NCBI GenBank assembly: GCA_030123605.1
Contig: CP126123.1
Location: 3,018,001-3,082,000 of the forward strand
DNA length: 64,000 bases
Direction of reading: 5' to 3'
DNA from: Nitrospira sp.
GTDB taxonomy: Bacteria; Nitrospirota; Nitrospiria; Nitrospirales; Nitrospiraceae
The position numbers were made by a program, and so were the translations under genes. The notes below the pieces were generated by a model, which did not search any database, was not told the origin of the DNA, and was given only the letters and a program-made list of their open reading frames with translations. Below, piece by piece: positions 40,943-49,332 of the stretch (positions are counted from its first letter, which is position 1; each line of letters starts with the position of its first letter).

Positions 40943-41353
40943 TTATCCGAGCTTTCCCCGCAAGAGATTCAGCCCCTGCTCGATCAATGTCGTATCGGGG
41001 AGTTTGCCCTCCGGTGTGAGCCTATCGATCAAGCCGGGAAGGAGATTCGCCAGTTGGCCGCCTGCGGCTTCAGAACTCACGCCGGCCTGAGCCGCCAGTT
41101 GCTTCAGGAGATCACCGCCCAAACCCTGTTGAATCTGTTCCGCAGAGATCGGTAGGTTCTTGCCGGTGCCGACCCAGGAATTCACGATGTCCCCCAGGCC
41201 GTTCTTCTGAAAGGCTTGAACGAGGCCGCCGAGTCCGCCGACGGAACTGTTCTGCCCCAGCAGGCCGATCACGGCTTGCATCAAGGGATTCTGCTTGTCG
41301 CCTCCTCCCGCCATGCCTGCTGCCGCCTGTCCGAGTTGATCCAAGAGACCCAT
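40943..41353 (-). CDS. YidB-like (DUF937) protein
   Basis: 136 residues, Gly/Gln/Leu-rich. MGLLDQLGQAAAGMAGGGDK is followed by LMQAVIGLLGQNSSVGGLGG and LVQAFQKNGLGDIVNSWVG; ISAEQIQQGLG and LPGLIDRLTPEGKLP follow. These are YidB family hallmarks. The role of YidB is unknown. It lies 28 bp downstream of the barstar gene on the same strand and may share its transcript. Confidence 0.88.
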   Translation of the reverse strand: MGLLDQLGQAAAGMAGGGDKQNPLMQAVIGLLGQNSSVGGLGGLVQAFQKNGLGDIVNSWVGTGKNLPISAEQIQQGLGGDLLKQLAAQAGVSSEAAGGQLANLLPGLIDRLTPEGKLPDTTLIEQGLNLLRGKLG

Positions 41354-41381
41354 GGTGACCTCCTTGCGGTGGAAAGATGAA

Positions 41382-41918
41382 CTAGCGAACCGACTTTTTC
41401 GACCCCTTGGACCGTGATGTGTTCCCGCCCTTGTGTTCCATCGCCAGCGGCGGTGCGAACCAATTGTGGCGGGCGTGTTTATGGCGGTCGGACACGACCA
41501 GCACCGCGTGAAACGGCAGGCCGTTTCCCGTCGCCTCGTCGGATTCCTTGAGGCTCCAGGCTTCGCCGGCTTCGTTCAAAATTTCGACGAAGGTTTCGAA
41601 ATCGTCCTCTTCATCCGGTTTCGTCAGGACCTGATCGGCATCCGTCACCACTACGAGGTAACCGGTAGCCGGTAACCAGTCGAGGTCGGCTAAACATTCT
41701 TCGAGGGCGTCCCAGTTATGGCCGAAATACTCCGGGAAGGAGAAGACCCGGCTGAATTCCGCCAGCAGTCCCGCCTTGGTTTTGCATTTCTTGCCCGAGA
41801 CGGTCTTGGTCAGAAAATGCGACGGAACCGACAGGATCTTATCAAGCGGTTGCCCTTCGGCATGGACCAACAGATGTGCCCAGGGTTTCTTGATCGATTG
41901 AAGCGCGGTAATCGACAT
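41382..41918 (-). CDS. Barstar-family ribonuclease inhibitor
   Basis: 178 residues. The barstar fold is seen in TKAGLLAEFSRVFSFPEYFG, HNWDALEECLADLDWLP and YLVVVTDADQVL. In barstar the Asp and Trp of the NWDAL segment contact the nuclease active site. The protein is cytoplasmic. It is longer than classical barstar (about 90) at both ends, with a basic C-terminal tail. The gene directly upstream encodes a secreted RNase, so this is its immunity protein. Confidence 0.88.
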   Translation of the reverse strand: MSITALQSIKKPWAHLLVHAEGQPLDKILSVPSHFLTKTVSGKKCKTKAGLLAEFSRVFSFPEYFGHNWDALEECLADLDWLPATGYLVVVTDADQVLTKPDEEDDFETFVEILNEAGEAWSLKESDEATGNGLPFHAVLVVSDRHKHARHNWFAPPLAMEHKGGNTSRSKGSKKSVR

Positions 41919-41924
41919 GGATCC

Positions 41925-42395
41925 TCAATTCATCGGAACGAAGGAGTTGTAGTGGTCGGCTGTGTAGTAAGCCTTGCCGCTGCGCTGTTCGATGACGATC
42001 CGTTCGGCCCCGCGATGTTTCCCCGGCACCTTGGGATGCACGTCATATTCTCGGTAGCGGCCGCGGGGAAGTTTGTGCTCTCGATTCTGAAAGGGACGCC
42101 CTCCGACGTACCCCGGCAACGGCTCGCCCTGTCTGGCCTCGATGGCCTGCAAGGTTTCACGTGCGGTATCCGGAATCGTTTGTCTGGCGCCCGGCGCCTT
42201 CTGGTCCGGACCGGCGCGGGCCGATCCGTTCTGCGGCTGGGGCGCGTGGCTTGGAACCGGTGCGAGCTGTGGGGTCGGTTGGTCGAGGAGCGCAGGGCCC
42301 GGGTCATTTGCGAACGAAACGCCCAGGTGAAGCAGGAACGTGACATACAGCAACAGCAGGAGACGAGTGATGTATCGAACGGGCATGGTGATCAC
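41925..42395 (-). CDS. Secreted guanyl-specific ribonuclease (RNase Sa/barnase type)
   Basis: 156 residues. N-terminal signal peptide or anchor (ITRLLLLLYVTFLLHLGVSFA), a Pro/Gln-rich linker, then a microbial RNase domain. The RNase Sa-like catalytic set is recognisable: the Glu in YREYDV, the Arg in RGAERIVI and the His in YTADHYNSF. FQNREHKLPRG is the substrate loop. It cleaves RNA after guanosine. Encoded 6 bp before barstar, forming a toxin-immunity unit that could act as a secreted antagonistic or scavenging RNase. Confidence 0.88.
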   Translation of the reverse strand: MITMPVRYITRLLLLLYVTFLLHLGVSFANDPGPALLDQPTPQLAPVPSHAPQPQNGSARAGPDQKAPGARQTIPDTARETLQAIEARQGEPLPGYVGGRPFQNREHKLPRGRYREYDVHPKVPGKHRGAERIVIEQRSGKAYYTADHYNSFVPMN

Positions 42396-42487
42396 AACCC
42401 ACAGCCTCGACCGCGCAAAACCCTAACATGTCGCACAAGAGGGGTCAACGTGACCCGGCCGTGCGTTTGGTTGATGGCGCGTTGGGG

Positions 42488-44827
42488 TCAGGATGGCTCG
42501 ATCGCCAGCTCCGCCCCATGCATGCGGCTGAACAGTTCCCAGTCGAAGGGCTTGGGCGCCACGGCATGGAGGGGAATCGTGTCGAGCTGGTGGGGATCTC
42601 GATAGGCCACCATGCACCCGACGATGCTTTCCGGTTGTTCGACCAGGCGGCGGACCGTCTCATAGGCGAGGTGTTGCGCGATCATCTTGTCTTCCGGGGT
42701 CGGCGGCGCGCCTCTGAGCGTATGTCCCAGGATCGTCGCCTTGGTGGCGGAGGCCAGCGAATACTGGCCGACGTTCTCACGGCGCTGCGGCCATGTCGCA
42801 ATCGTATTGGCCACATAGTCCACCAGGCCGTGGACGCCGCCTTCCCGGTGGTGCCGGTGGGGGGTCCGCTCCGCCACCACGAAGATGTGGCTTTTGTTCG
42901 GCACACCCAACGTGCGTTTCAAGGTGCCGAGGATGATGTCCTCGATGTAGGCATCGGGGTCGGGATGCTCGTTCACCAGGATGCCTTCCGCCCGAGCCTG
43001 GTAGGCACAGGCCAGCGCGAGGTGGCCGGAACCGGCGCCCATGACCTCGACGAAAAAGACACTGCCCATGGCGGCGCTGGTGGCCTTGAGGGATTCGATC
43101 GACTGGTTCGCGAGCGTGACGGCGGAATGAAAGCCCAGCGAGGTCGTGCCGGCGATGTTGTTGTCGATCGTGCCGGGAATACCGACGACCTGCAGACCGA
43201 AGGTCTCATGGATGGCGCGGGCGCCGCGCAAACTGCCGTCGCCTCCCAAGACGACGAGGGCGGAGTCTTCGAGGTAGGGAGCCAGCGAGCGCATGGCGGC
43301 TTGCTGCACCTGCTCGTCCTTGAAATCTTCGAAGCGGCTGCTGCCGATGGGGCTGCTGGCGTGGCTGCTCATGCCGCGTGTGTCTTCTTCCGTCACGGCA
43401 TCGATCCAATTGTTGGCGAGACCCAGAAATCCGTGCCGGACGAACCGCACGTCGAGTCCGAACCGATTGCCGGTGACACGCAGCTCTTTCAAGGCGGCGC
43501 CGCCGCCCGCAAAGTCTCCGCCCGACACCAGCGCGAGGAGCCGTTTGATGCGTCGCGGCTTGAGCGTCACGCGCCGGCTCCGTTCCTGTTCGACCGTGAC
43601 CCAGGTCTCGCGGGCGATCCGTTCGCTTTCGATCAAGCCGACCGCGGTGGAATAGCCGGAGAGCTTGCCCTGTTCCAGTGTGAGGAGGACGACGTTGTCC
43701 TGCCCTTCTTTGTATTCGCCGAATTCGGAAAAGGCCTCACGAAACGGCCGTGGATCGAGATAGATGCGGAGCGCGCGCAGGGTCGAACTATGAGTATAGA
43801 GACAGAGCACCTCCCCTGGGTGGGAGCGGCCCAGCCGGTGCAGGCCGTCGATCACATCCACGTAGAGATCGAAAAACGAGTGCCCGCCGGGATAACTGTA
43901 GAGCGGATGTTTGATGAGGCGCTTCGCGGTCTTTTCATCGACTCCGAAGGCCTGTGCCGCCGCCTCGACCTCCGCTTGTTTTTCCATGCCGGTGACCCAG
44001 CCGAAATCTTGCGACTCCAAGGTCGGTTCGAGGTGGGGATGGGCGGCATCGGCCCGGTCCGGCATCAGCGCGTTCGTGATCCGCCGGCACAACTGTTCCG
44101 TGTTCGGGCTGTGGCTGATGAGGTGCAGGAACGTGCGGGGATCCAAATAGTTGTGCAGGTGCAGGTACCCTAATTGCTGACCGACCACGCCCACCATGCG
44201 TGCCAGAGCCGTTCCGACCGCGTCCGCTCTTGGAACCCCACGCTCAGGATCCAGCACGTTCGCGAGCCGTCGCCCGACTCGATGGGTCTTGCTCTCGACT
44301 TCCGAGACGCCATGACGCATGGTGAAAAACAAGGTGCGGTCGCCCAAGTCGCGGGGCAACAGCCAGAAACGGTCGTCGCCGAGATCGAGTACGATGCGGC
44401 CTTCGGCCAACTGTGGAGTCAGTTGAGCCCTCGGCACGATGGCGACCGGACGGCGATAGGTCGGTTTTTGCACCGATCCGATGGGGGCGCGGTACAAGGG
44501 CGCGAGTTCTCCGCGCGCCAGCAGGAAGTTCCAGGCGGCATAGAAGACCACGCCATCGTCTCTGCAGGCGCCCGTGATCAGCTCATGGCGCGCGGTGCGA
44601 TAGGCCTCGGCGCTGGGTAGACCGGCCTGCAGGTGTTGGATGTAAGCCTTGATTTGACCGGTCGCTTCCTCAGCCGGCCGCCGCCGGTCCGCTGCGGGCG
44701 AGGGCGAAGGCGGCAACACAAACCTCCCGCTTGAGGACCGTCGTGCGAGGGCTGCTCCATACGCCAGCAATCCGTCGATGGTGACAAAATCCAATTGCTC
44801 GGTTGACTGTGCGCCGGATGAATTCAT
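42488..44827 (-). CDS. Histidine phosphatase-phosphofructokinase fusion protein
   Basis: 779 residues, two enzymes in one chain. Residues about 165-400 form a histidine phosphatase domain: FTMRHGVSEVE (RHG at 171-173), THRVGRR, and second His346 in CLYTHSSTLRAL. That set recalls the bisphosphatase half of PFKFB enzymes. From about 430 an ATP-type 6-phosphofructokinase follows: LVSGGDFAGGG, VLGGDGSLRGA (GGDGS near 528) and GIPGTIDNNIAGTTSLGF. The catalytic Asp of TIDN is kept; the usual next Asp is Asn557. The N-terminal 160 residues are extra. It should interconvert fructose phosphates, and the phosphatase may act in its regulation; pyruvate kinase is divergently encoded next door. Confidence 0.88.
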   Translation of the reverse strand: MNSSGAQSTEQLDFVTIDGLLAYGAALARRSSSGRFVLPPSPSPAADRRRPAEEATGQIKAYIQHLQAGLPSAEAYRTARHELITGACRDDGVVFYAAWNFLLARGELAPLYRAPIGSVQKPTYRRPVAIVPRAQLTPQLAEGRIVLDLGDDRFWLLPRDLGDRTLFFTMRHGVSEVESKTHRVGRRLANVLDPERGVPRADAVGTALARMVGVVGQQLGYLHLHNYLDPRTFLHLISHSPNTEQLCRRITNALMPDRADAAHPHLEPTLESQDFGWVTGMEKQAEVEAAAQAFGVDEKTAKRLIKHPLYSYPGGHSFFDLYVDVIDGLHRLGRSHPGEVLCLYTHSSTLRALRIYLDPRPFREAFSEFGEYKEGQDNVVLLTLEQGKLSGYSTAVGLIESERIARETWVTVEQERSRRVTLKPRRIKRLLALVSGGDFAGGGAALKELRVTGNRFGLDVRFVRHGFLGLANNWIDAVTEEDTRGMSSHASSPIGSSRFEDFKDEQVQQAAMRSLAPYLEDSALVVLGGDGSLRGARAIHETFGLQVVGIPGTIDNNIAGTTSLGFHSAVTLANQSIESLKATSAAMGSVFFVEVMGAGSGHLALACAYQARAEGILVNEHPDPDAYIEDIILGTLKRTLGVPNKSHIFVVAERTPHRHHREGGVHGLVDYVANTIATWPQRRENVGQYSLASATKATILGHTLRGAPPTPEDKMIAQHLAYETVRRLVEQPESIVGCMVAYRDPHQLDTIPLHAVAPKPFDWELFSRMHGAELAIEPS

Positions 44828-44910
44828 GAGATTCCTCGCTGGGTCCTAGTTCGTAAGAAAATTTTAATGGGATCGGTGCCGTTTTCTTCTGCCTGAAGGG
44901 GGATGTTCTT

Positions 44911-44939
44911 TTGCTGCATGGGAAGGTGTTTGTTAGAAT
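44911..44939 (+). promoter_or_regulatory. Sigma-70 promoter of pyruvate kinase
   Basis: TTGCTG (44911-44916), 17-bp spacer, TAGAAT (44934-44939). Transcription would begin about 95 bases before the pyk ATG at 45040. Confidence 0.6.
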
Positions 44940-45039
44940 GACGCCATTGCCGATCGAACGAAGTGGTCACCAAGCCCACCTCTCACAGAGAACAAGATGG
45001 TGTGCGGAGTCCGGCTTGTCAAGATGGAAGAACGGGACC

Positions 45040-46494
45040 ATGCGAAAAGCGAAAATCGTCTGCACCATCGGTCCGGCAAGCGATAGCGCAGCCGTGCTGG
45101 AGAAGCTCATCCGCAGCGGCATGAATGCCGCACGATTGAATTTCTCTCACGGCACACATGAATCGCATGGTCGGGCGATCAAGGCCGTCCGCGAGGCCGC
45201 CGATCGGCAAGGGGTGGCGGTGGCGGTGATTCAGGACCTGCAGGGGCCGCGCATTCGTCTGGGGGAGATTCCGGAGGGCGGTCTGGAACTGGTTTCTGGA
45301 CAGGTCGTGCAGTTACGGACGATGGCCATGCGGTCCGGCGGGCAACTCGGCGCGAGGACCGTCATCGGCGGTGGCGCGCCCTGTGAGATTCCCGTCACCT
45401 ACCATGCCTTGACCAGAGACGTTCGACCGGGCGCTAGGATTCTCATCGATGACGGCCTGGTGGAGTTACGGGCGGATCGAATCGTCGAGGGGGCGGTGGA
45501 ATGTACGGTCGTGACAGGGGGCCGCATCACCTCTCACAAGGGCATGAACCTGCCCGGCACTGCGGTGAGCGCCCCGACCCTGACGGACAAGGATCGCGAC
45601 GATGTCCGGTTCGGTGTCGCACAGGGCGTGGACTATATCGCTCTCTCGTTTGTCCGTGGAGCGGAGGACATTCTCGCTGCCAAGCGGTTGATCGCCGATT
45701 GCGGCGGAGATGTGCCGGTCATCGCCAAGATCGAGCGGCAAGAGGCGGTGACGGAACTGGAGGCGATCCTCGCGCAGGCGGACGGGGTGATGGTTGCGCG
45801 CGGTGACTTGGGGGTGGAATTGGGACCGGAAGCGGTGCCGGTCATACAGAAACGCATCATTGCGACGGCGAATCGCCGTCGGCGGCTGGTGATCACCGCC
45901 ACGCAGATGCTGGAGTCGATGACGCAGCACATGAGACCGACCAGGGCGGAAGCGTCGGATGTGGCCAATGCCGTGTTCGACGGCACCGATGCCGTCATGC
46001 TCTCCGCCGAGACGTCGATCGGACGTTATCCTGTCGAAGTGGTGCTGGTCATGGATCGTATCGTGCGTGCGGCCGAGGCCGAAACTGATCCGAGGTTCAT
46101 CAGGCGGGCGGAAACGGATCTTGGGCACGTGTCGTTTCCGGAAGCCATCTGCCTGTCGGCCTCATCCGCCGCAGCGGCGACCGGTGCCGGAGCCATCGTC
46201 GCCTTCAGCGAACGGGGAACGACCGCCAGGTTGGTATCCAAGCAACGTCCTGTCGCGCCGATCATCGCCTTTACTCCCTTTGTTCCGATTCGTCGGCAGA
46301 TGGCCCTCTATTGGGGTGTCCTTCCCCACACGATGCCGCAGATCCGGACGACCGACGAACGGGTGGATGAGGCGGAGCGTCGTTTGAAAGCCGAAGGGCT
46401 CGTGAAGACGGGACAACGCATCGTGATCTTGTCCGGAACCAGGATCGGTGAGCCGGGTCAGACGAATCTCATGAAACTGCACGAGGTGAGGTAG
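45040..46494 (+). CDS. pyk: Pyruvate kinase
   Basis: 484 residues from ATG 45040 (MRKAKIVCTIGPASDSAAVL); the frame is open further upstream through the promoter. Motifs: ARLNFSHG, the effector-linked DLQGPRIRLGEI, LTDKDRDDVRFG, then VIAKIERQEAV with the catalytic Lys. MVARGDLGVELG and TATQMLESM complete the active site, and the C-terminal regulatory domain ends near TRIGEPGQTNLMKLHEV. It turns phosphoenolpyruvate and ADP into pyruvate and ATP. The next gene starts 3 bp later. Confidence 0.96.
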   Translation: MRKAKIVCTIGPASDSAAVLEKLIRSGMNAARLNFSHGTHESHGRAIKAVREAADRQGVAVAVIQDLQGPRIRLGEIPEGGLELVSGQVVQLRTMAMRSGGQLGARTVIGGGAPCEIPVTYHALTRDVRPGARILIDDGLVELRADRIVEGAVECTVVTGGRITSHKGMNLPGTAVSAPTLTDKDRDDVRFGVAQGVDYIALSFVRGAEDILAAKRLIADCGGDVPVIAKIERQEAVTELEAILAQADGVMVARGDLGVELGPEAVPVIQKRIIATANRRRRLVITATQMLESMTQHMRPTRAEASDVANAVFDGTDAVMLSAETSIGRYPVEVVLVMDRIVRAAEAETDPRFIRRAETDLGHVSFPEAICLSASSAAAATGAGAIVAFSERGTTARLVSKQRPVAPIIAFTPFVPIRRQMALYWGVLPHTMPQIRTTDERVDEAERRLKAEGLVKTGQRIVILSGTRIGEPGQTNLMKLHEVR

Positions 46495-46497
46495 CGC

Positions 46498-47061
46498 ATG
46501 GAGAGAGGGCGACGCAGATTCATGCCGGGTCTGGCGCTGGCGATCGTCTGGCTGGCGGCATCGGTTCAGGCCGGTTTCGCGCAGACCAATGCCGTGTCAC
46601 ATTCGCCGGCGGAGGTCGTGGAGAAATACTTCGCCCTCGACAACAAGGGAGTGCGGCTCGATGCGAGTTCCTTCGAGTCGGTGGCCGGGTATGTGGAGTG
46701 GAAGGAGGAGCCGGCCTGGGGCAAGGTGATCGTCATCAACGGCTTCACGGTGCCGGACGATTTCCGCAAGTGGGAGATCGTGACGCCCCTGGAGGTCCTG
46801 GTTCCGGTGGAGTTTCGCGTGTTGGGTGTCATGTATCTGGATACCGCCGGTTTTGTGCCGGAACCGGGAACGGAACAGGTGCGCGTGCGAGTCAAGGTGA
46901 ATAATTCGCGGTGGAAAATCATCGAGCCGATCCTCCCGCCTCATGTGGGGCAGAAACGGATGCTGAACGTCGTCCGTCAGGCCCTGTTGGAAGAGAAGGA
47001 CGGCGCGAGACAGGCGTCGTTGGCGGCCCTACAGGCCGAATTGCGAAAGGCGAAAGAATGA
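46498..47061 (+). CDS. Secreted hypothetical protein, 187 aa
   Basis: Signal peptide (MPGLALAIVWLAASVQAGFA) with cleavage expected before QTNAVS. The mature part is beta-rich: VEKYFALDNKGVRLDASSFE, VAGYVEWKEEPAWGKVIVIN and EVLVPVEFRVLGVMYLDTAG. It may be an NTF2-like or immunoglobulin-like fold; no family is recognised. It ends with a charged helix (LLEEKDGARQASLAALQAEL). The stop overlaps the gph start. Confidence 0.8.
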   Translation: MERGRRRFMPGLALAIVWLAASVQAGFAQTNAVSHSPAEVVEKYFALDNKGVRLDASSFESVAGYVEWKEEPAWGKVIVINGFTVPDDFRKWEIVTPLEVLVPVEFRVLGVMYLDTAGFVPEPGTEQVRVRVKVNNSRWKIIEPILPPHVGQKRMLNVVRQALLEEKDGARQASLAALQAELRKAKE

Positions 47062-47708
47062 CGAAGAAAGCCGATGTCGATTTGCTCATTTTCGATCTCG
47101 ACGGTACGCTGATCGAATCGAAATGGGACATTGCCGACAGCGTCAATTTGACGTTGCGCGAGCTGGGTGTGCCGGAACGGTCGCAGGAGGAAATTTTCGG
47201 ATTCGTCGGCGACGGCGTCAAGAAACTCCTGCGGTTGGCGGTCGGGGAGAGCAACAGGGGTTTGTACGACGAAGCGTTACGGGTGTTCCGCGGCCACTAC
47301 CTGGCCCATTGTCTCGATCGCACCAAATTTTATCCGGGGATCGAACAGGTGCTGGAACATTTTTCCGCCAAGCCGAAGGCCGTGGCCACCAACAAGGCCA
47401 TCGAATACACGAATGTGATTTTGAACGGCCTCGGCGCTCAACATTTCGCCTACGTGGTCGGTGGCGACAACGGATTCGGGTTAAAACCGGAGCCGGGTAT
47501 GTTGGAGCATGTGATGGAACGACTCGGGGCCGAAAAGGACCGTACGGTGTTGATCGGCGACAGTACCAACGACATCAACGGCGGTCACAATGCGGGCATC
47601 CGGGTCTGCGCGGTGGGGTACGGCATGGGAAACCGTCAGAAGATGGCGGCCTGTCGGCCCGATTGGTTCATTGAACGACCGGAAGAATTGATGGAGCTTT
47701 TTCTATGA
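47058..47708 (+). CDS. gph: Phosphoglycolate phosphatase-type HAD hydrolase
   Basis: 216 residues from the ATG in the ATGA overlap with the preceding gene. HAD motifs: LLIFDLDGTLIES (two catalytic Asp residues), VATNKAIEYTNV, GLKPEPGMLEHVM with Lys, and VLIGDSTNDINGGHNAG with the last acid pair. A helical cap domain lies between motifs 1 and 2. It dephosphorylates 2-phosphoglycolate and similar small phosphates. The stop overlaps the start of the M16 peptidase gene. Confidence 0.88.
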   Translation: MTKKADVDLLIFDLDGTLIESKWDIADSVNLTLRELGVPERSQEEIFGFVGDGVKKLLRLAVGESNRGLYDEALRVFRGHYLAHCLDRTKFYPGIEQVLEHFSAKPKAVATNKAIEYTNVILNGLGAQHFAYVVGGDNGFGLKPEPGMLEHVMERLGAEKDRTVLIGDSTNDINGGHNAGIRVCAVGYGMGNRQKMAACRPDWFIERPEELMELFL

Positions 47709-49276
47709 TCAGTCTTGCACGAATGCGAACGGTGAGCAGCTTGATCCTGGTCTGGTACTTGGCGGCGACCACGCCGACGCAGGCCGATTCTCCCAGCCTG
47801 GCAGATCGGGTCATCGAGCATAAACTGGCCAACGGCATGACGGTCTTGATGGTGGAGCGGCATCAAGCCCCGATCGTCAGCATCAACATGACGTTCGGCG
47901 TCGGCGGCGTCAACGAACAGGTCGGGCAGACCGGACTGGCCCACCTTTACGAACACATGGCCTTCAAAGGCACGAGGACCATTGGAACGAAGGATTACGA
48001 AAAGGAACAGGCGGTGCTCGCCGAGTTGGACAAGGTCGGCACCGAACTCGACCGGCGCGAGCGGGAAGAAGCGGCTCTCGCATACACGGAGGGAAAGCGG
48101 GCGGCTCCCTCCGAGGCAGTGCAACAGCTGCAGCGACGATTCAAGGATCTGCAGGACAAGGCGGGTGACTATGTCGTGGGGAATGAGATGGCGTTGCTCT
48201 ATCAGCGCCACGGCGGCGTCGGACTCAACGCCTCGACCGGTAAGGACATCACCAGATACGTGATCAGCCTGCCGGCGAACCGGTTGCCGCTCTGGGCGGC
48301 GTTGGAGTCCGACCGGATGGCGCACCCCGTCCTGCGCGAATTTTACAAGGAGCGGGGTGTCGTGATGGAGGAGCGGCGGCTGCGGACCGACGACAGCCCG
48401 AACGGCCTACTGTACGAAACCTTCACCTCCACGGCGTTCCTGGCTCATCAGTACGGCGTGCCGACCATCGGCTGGGGCTCCGACATCCTCTCCCTCACGC
48501 CGGCTGAGACCGAGGCCTTCTTCAAGACCTACTACGGGCCGAACAACGCCACGGTGGCCATCGTCGGCGACATCGATCCGAAAGCAGTCATCGCCCTGAT
48601 CGAGCAGACGTTCGGGAAGATTCCCGCCGCGCCTCCGATTCCGGCGTTGGTGACGGAAGAGCCGCCGCAGCGCGGCGAACGGCGTGTCGAAATCGAATTC
48701 GACGCCGAACCGGCGGTGGCGATCGGCTATCACAAGCCGACCATCGGCGACCCGGACGACTTCGTGTTCGACGTGATCGACGAAGTGTTGACCGAAGGTG
48801 TGACCTCGCGGCTCTACAGCAAGCTCGTGCGCGACAAACGATTGGCGGCCTCGGTGTTGTCCGATACGAACTATCCCGGCGTGCGCGCCCCGAACCTGTT
48901 CGTGATCGCCGCCACGCCGTTGGCGCCCCATACGACTTCGGAGGTGGAAACGGCGATCTACGAGGAACTCGAACGGTTGAAGACCGAACCGATTTCGGCC
49001 AAGGAGTTCGAGCGGGTCTTGAACGGATTGGATGCGGACCTGGTGCGGTCGTTGCGTTCCAACAGCGGGCTCGCCTCGCAGTTGGCGTTCTATCAGACGG
49101 TGGCCGGGAGTTGGCGGTATGTGGTGAATGCGCGGGACCGGATCGCGGCCGTCACACCGGCCGATGTGCAGCGGGTGGCGACGCAGTACCTGATCAAGTC
49201 GAATCGAACCGTCGGTGTGCTGGTCAAGAAGGCACCGGATAAAAAGATCGCGGCGGCCGGTGAGGTGGCGCGATGA
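47705..49276 (+). CDS. M16 zinc metallopeptidase, catalytic subunit
   Basis: 523 residues. Signal peptide (LILVWYLAATTPTQA). The inverted zinc motif is HLYEHMAFKG (HxxEH) near residues 80-90, with the third ligand Glu expected downstream. It has the usual M16 fold in two homologous halves, including FYKERGVVMEERRLRTDDSP. It overlaps gph by 4 bp. The second M16 gene after it lacks the zinc motif, as in two-subunit processing peptidases, so this is the active partner, probably periplasmic. Confidence 0.92.
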   Translation: MISLARMRTVSSLILVWYLAATTPTQADSPSLADRVIEHKLANGMTVLMVERHQAPIVSINMTFGVGGVNEQVGQTGLAHLYEHMAFKGTRTIGTKDYEKEQAVLAELDKVGTELDRREREEAALAYTEGKRAAPSEAVQQLQRRFKDLQDKAGDYVVGNEMALLYQRHGGVGLNASTGKDITRYVISLPANRLPLWAALESDRMAHPVLREFYKERGVVMEERRLRTDDSPNGLLYETFTSTAFLAHQYGVPTIGWGSDILSLTPAETEAFFKTYYGPNNATVAIVGDIDPKAVIALIEQTFGKIPAAPPIPALVTEEPPQRGERRVEIEFDAEPAVAIGYHKPTIGDPDDFVFDVIDEVLTEGVTSRLYSKLVRDKRLAASVLSDTNYPGVRAPNLFVIAATPLAPHTTSEVETAIYEELERLKTEPISAKEFERVLNGLDADLVRSLRSNSGLASQLAFYQTVAGSWRYVVNARDRIAAVTPADVQRVATQYLIKSNRTVGVLVKKAPDKKIAAAGEVAR

Positions 49277-49320
49277 GGCGGGTGATTCGTGAAGCGTATC
49301 TCGTGAAACGTGAACGTGAC
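49277..49320. repeat. Short TTCACG/CGTGAA-type repeat
   Basis: Three direct CGTGAA motifs (GATTCGTGAAGCG, ATCTCGTGAAACG, GTGAACGTGACGG) between the two M16 genes. The block CGTATCTCGTGAA also occurs at 38588-38600, and CGTGAAGCG at 38937-38945. Confidence 0.4.
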
Positions 49321-49332
49321 GGAGGATGTGGA

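Noticed and set aside
42428-44173. 581-codon open frame on the plus strand
   Set aside because: Antisense to the phosphatase-phosphofructokinase fusion; no motif.
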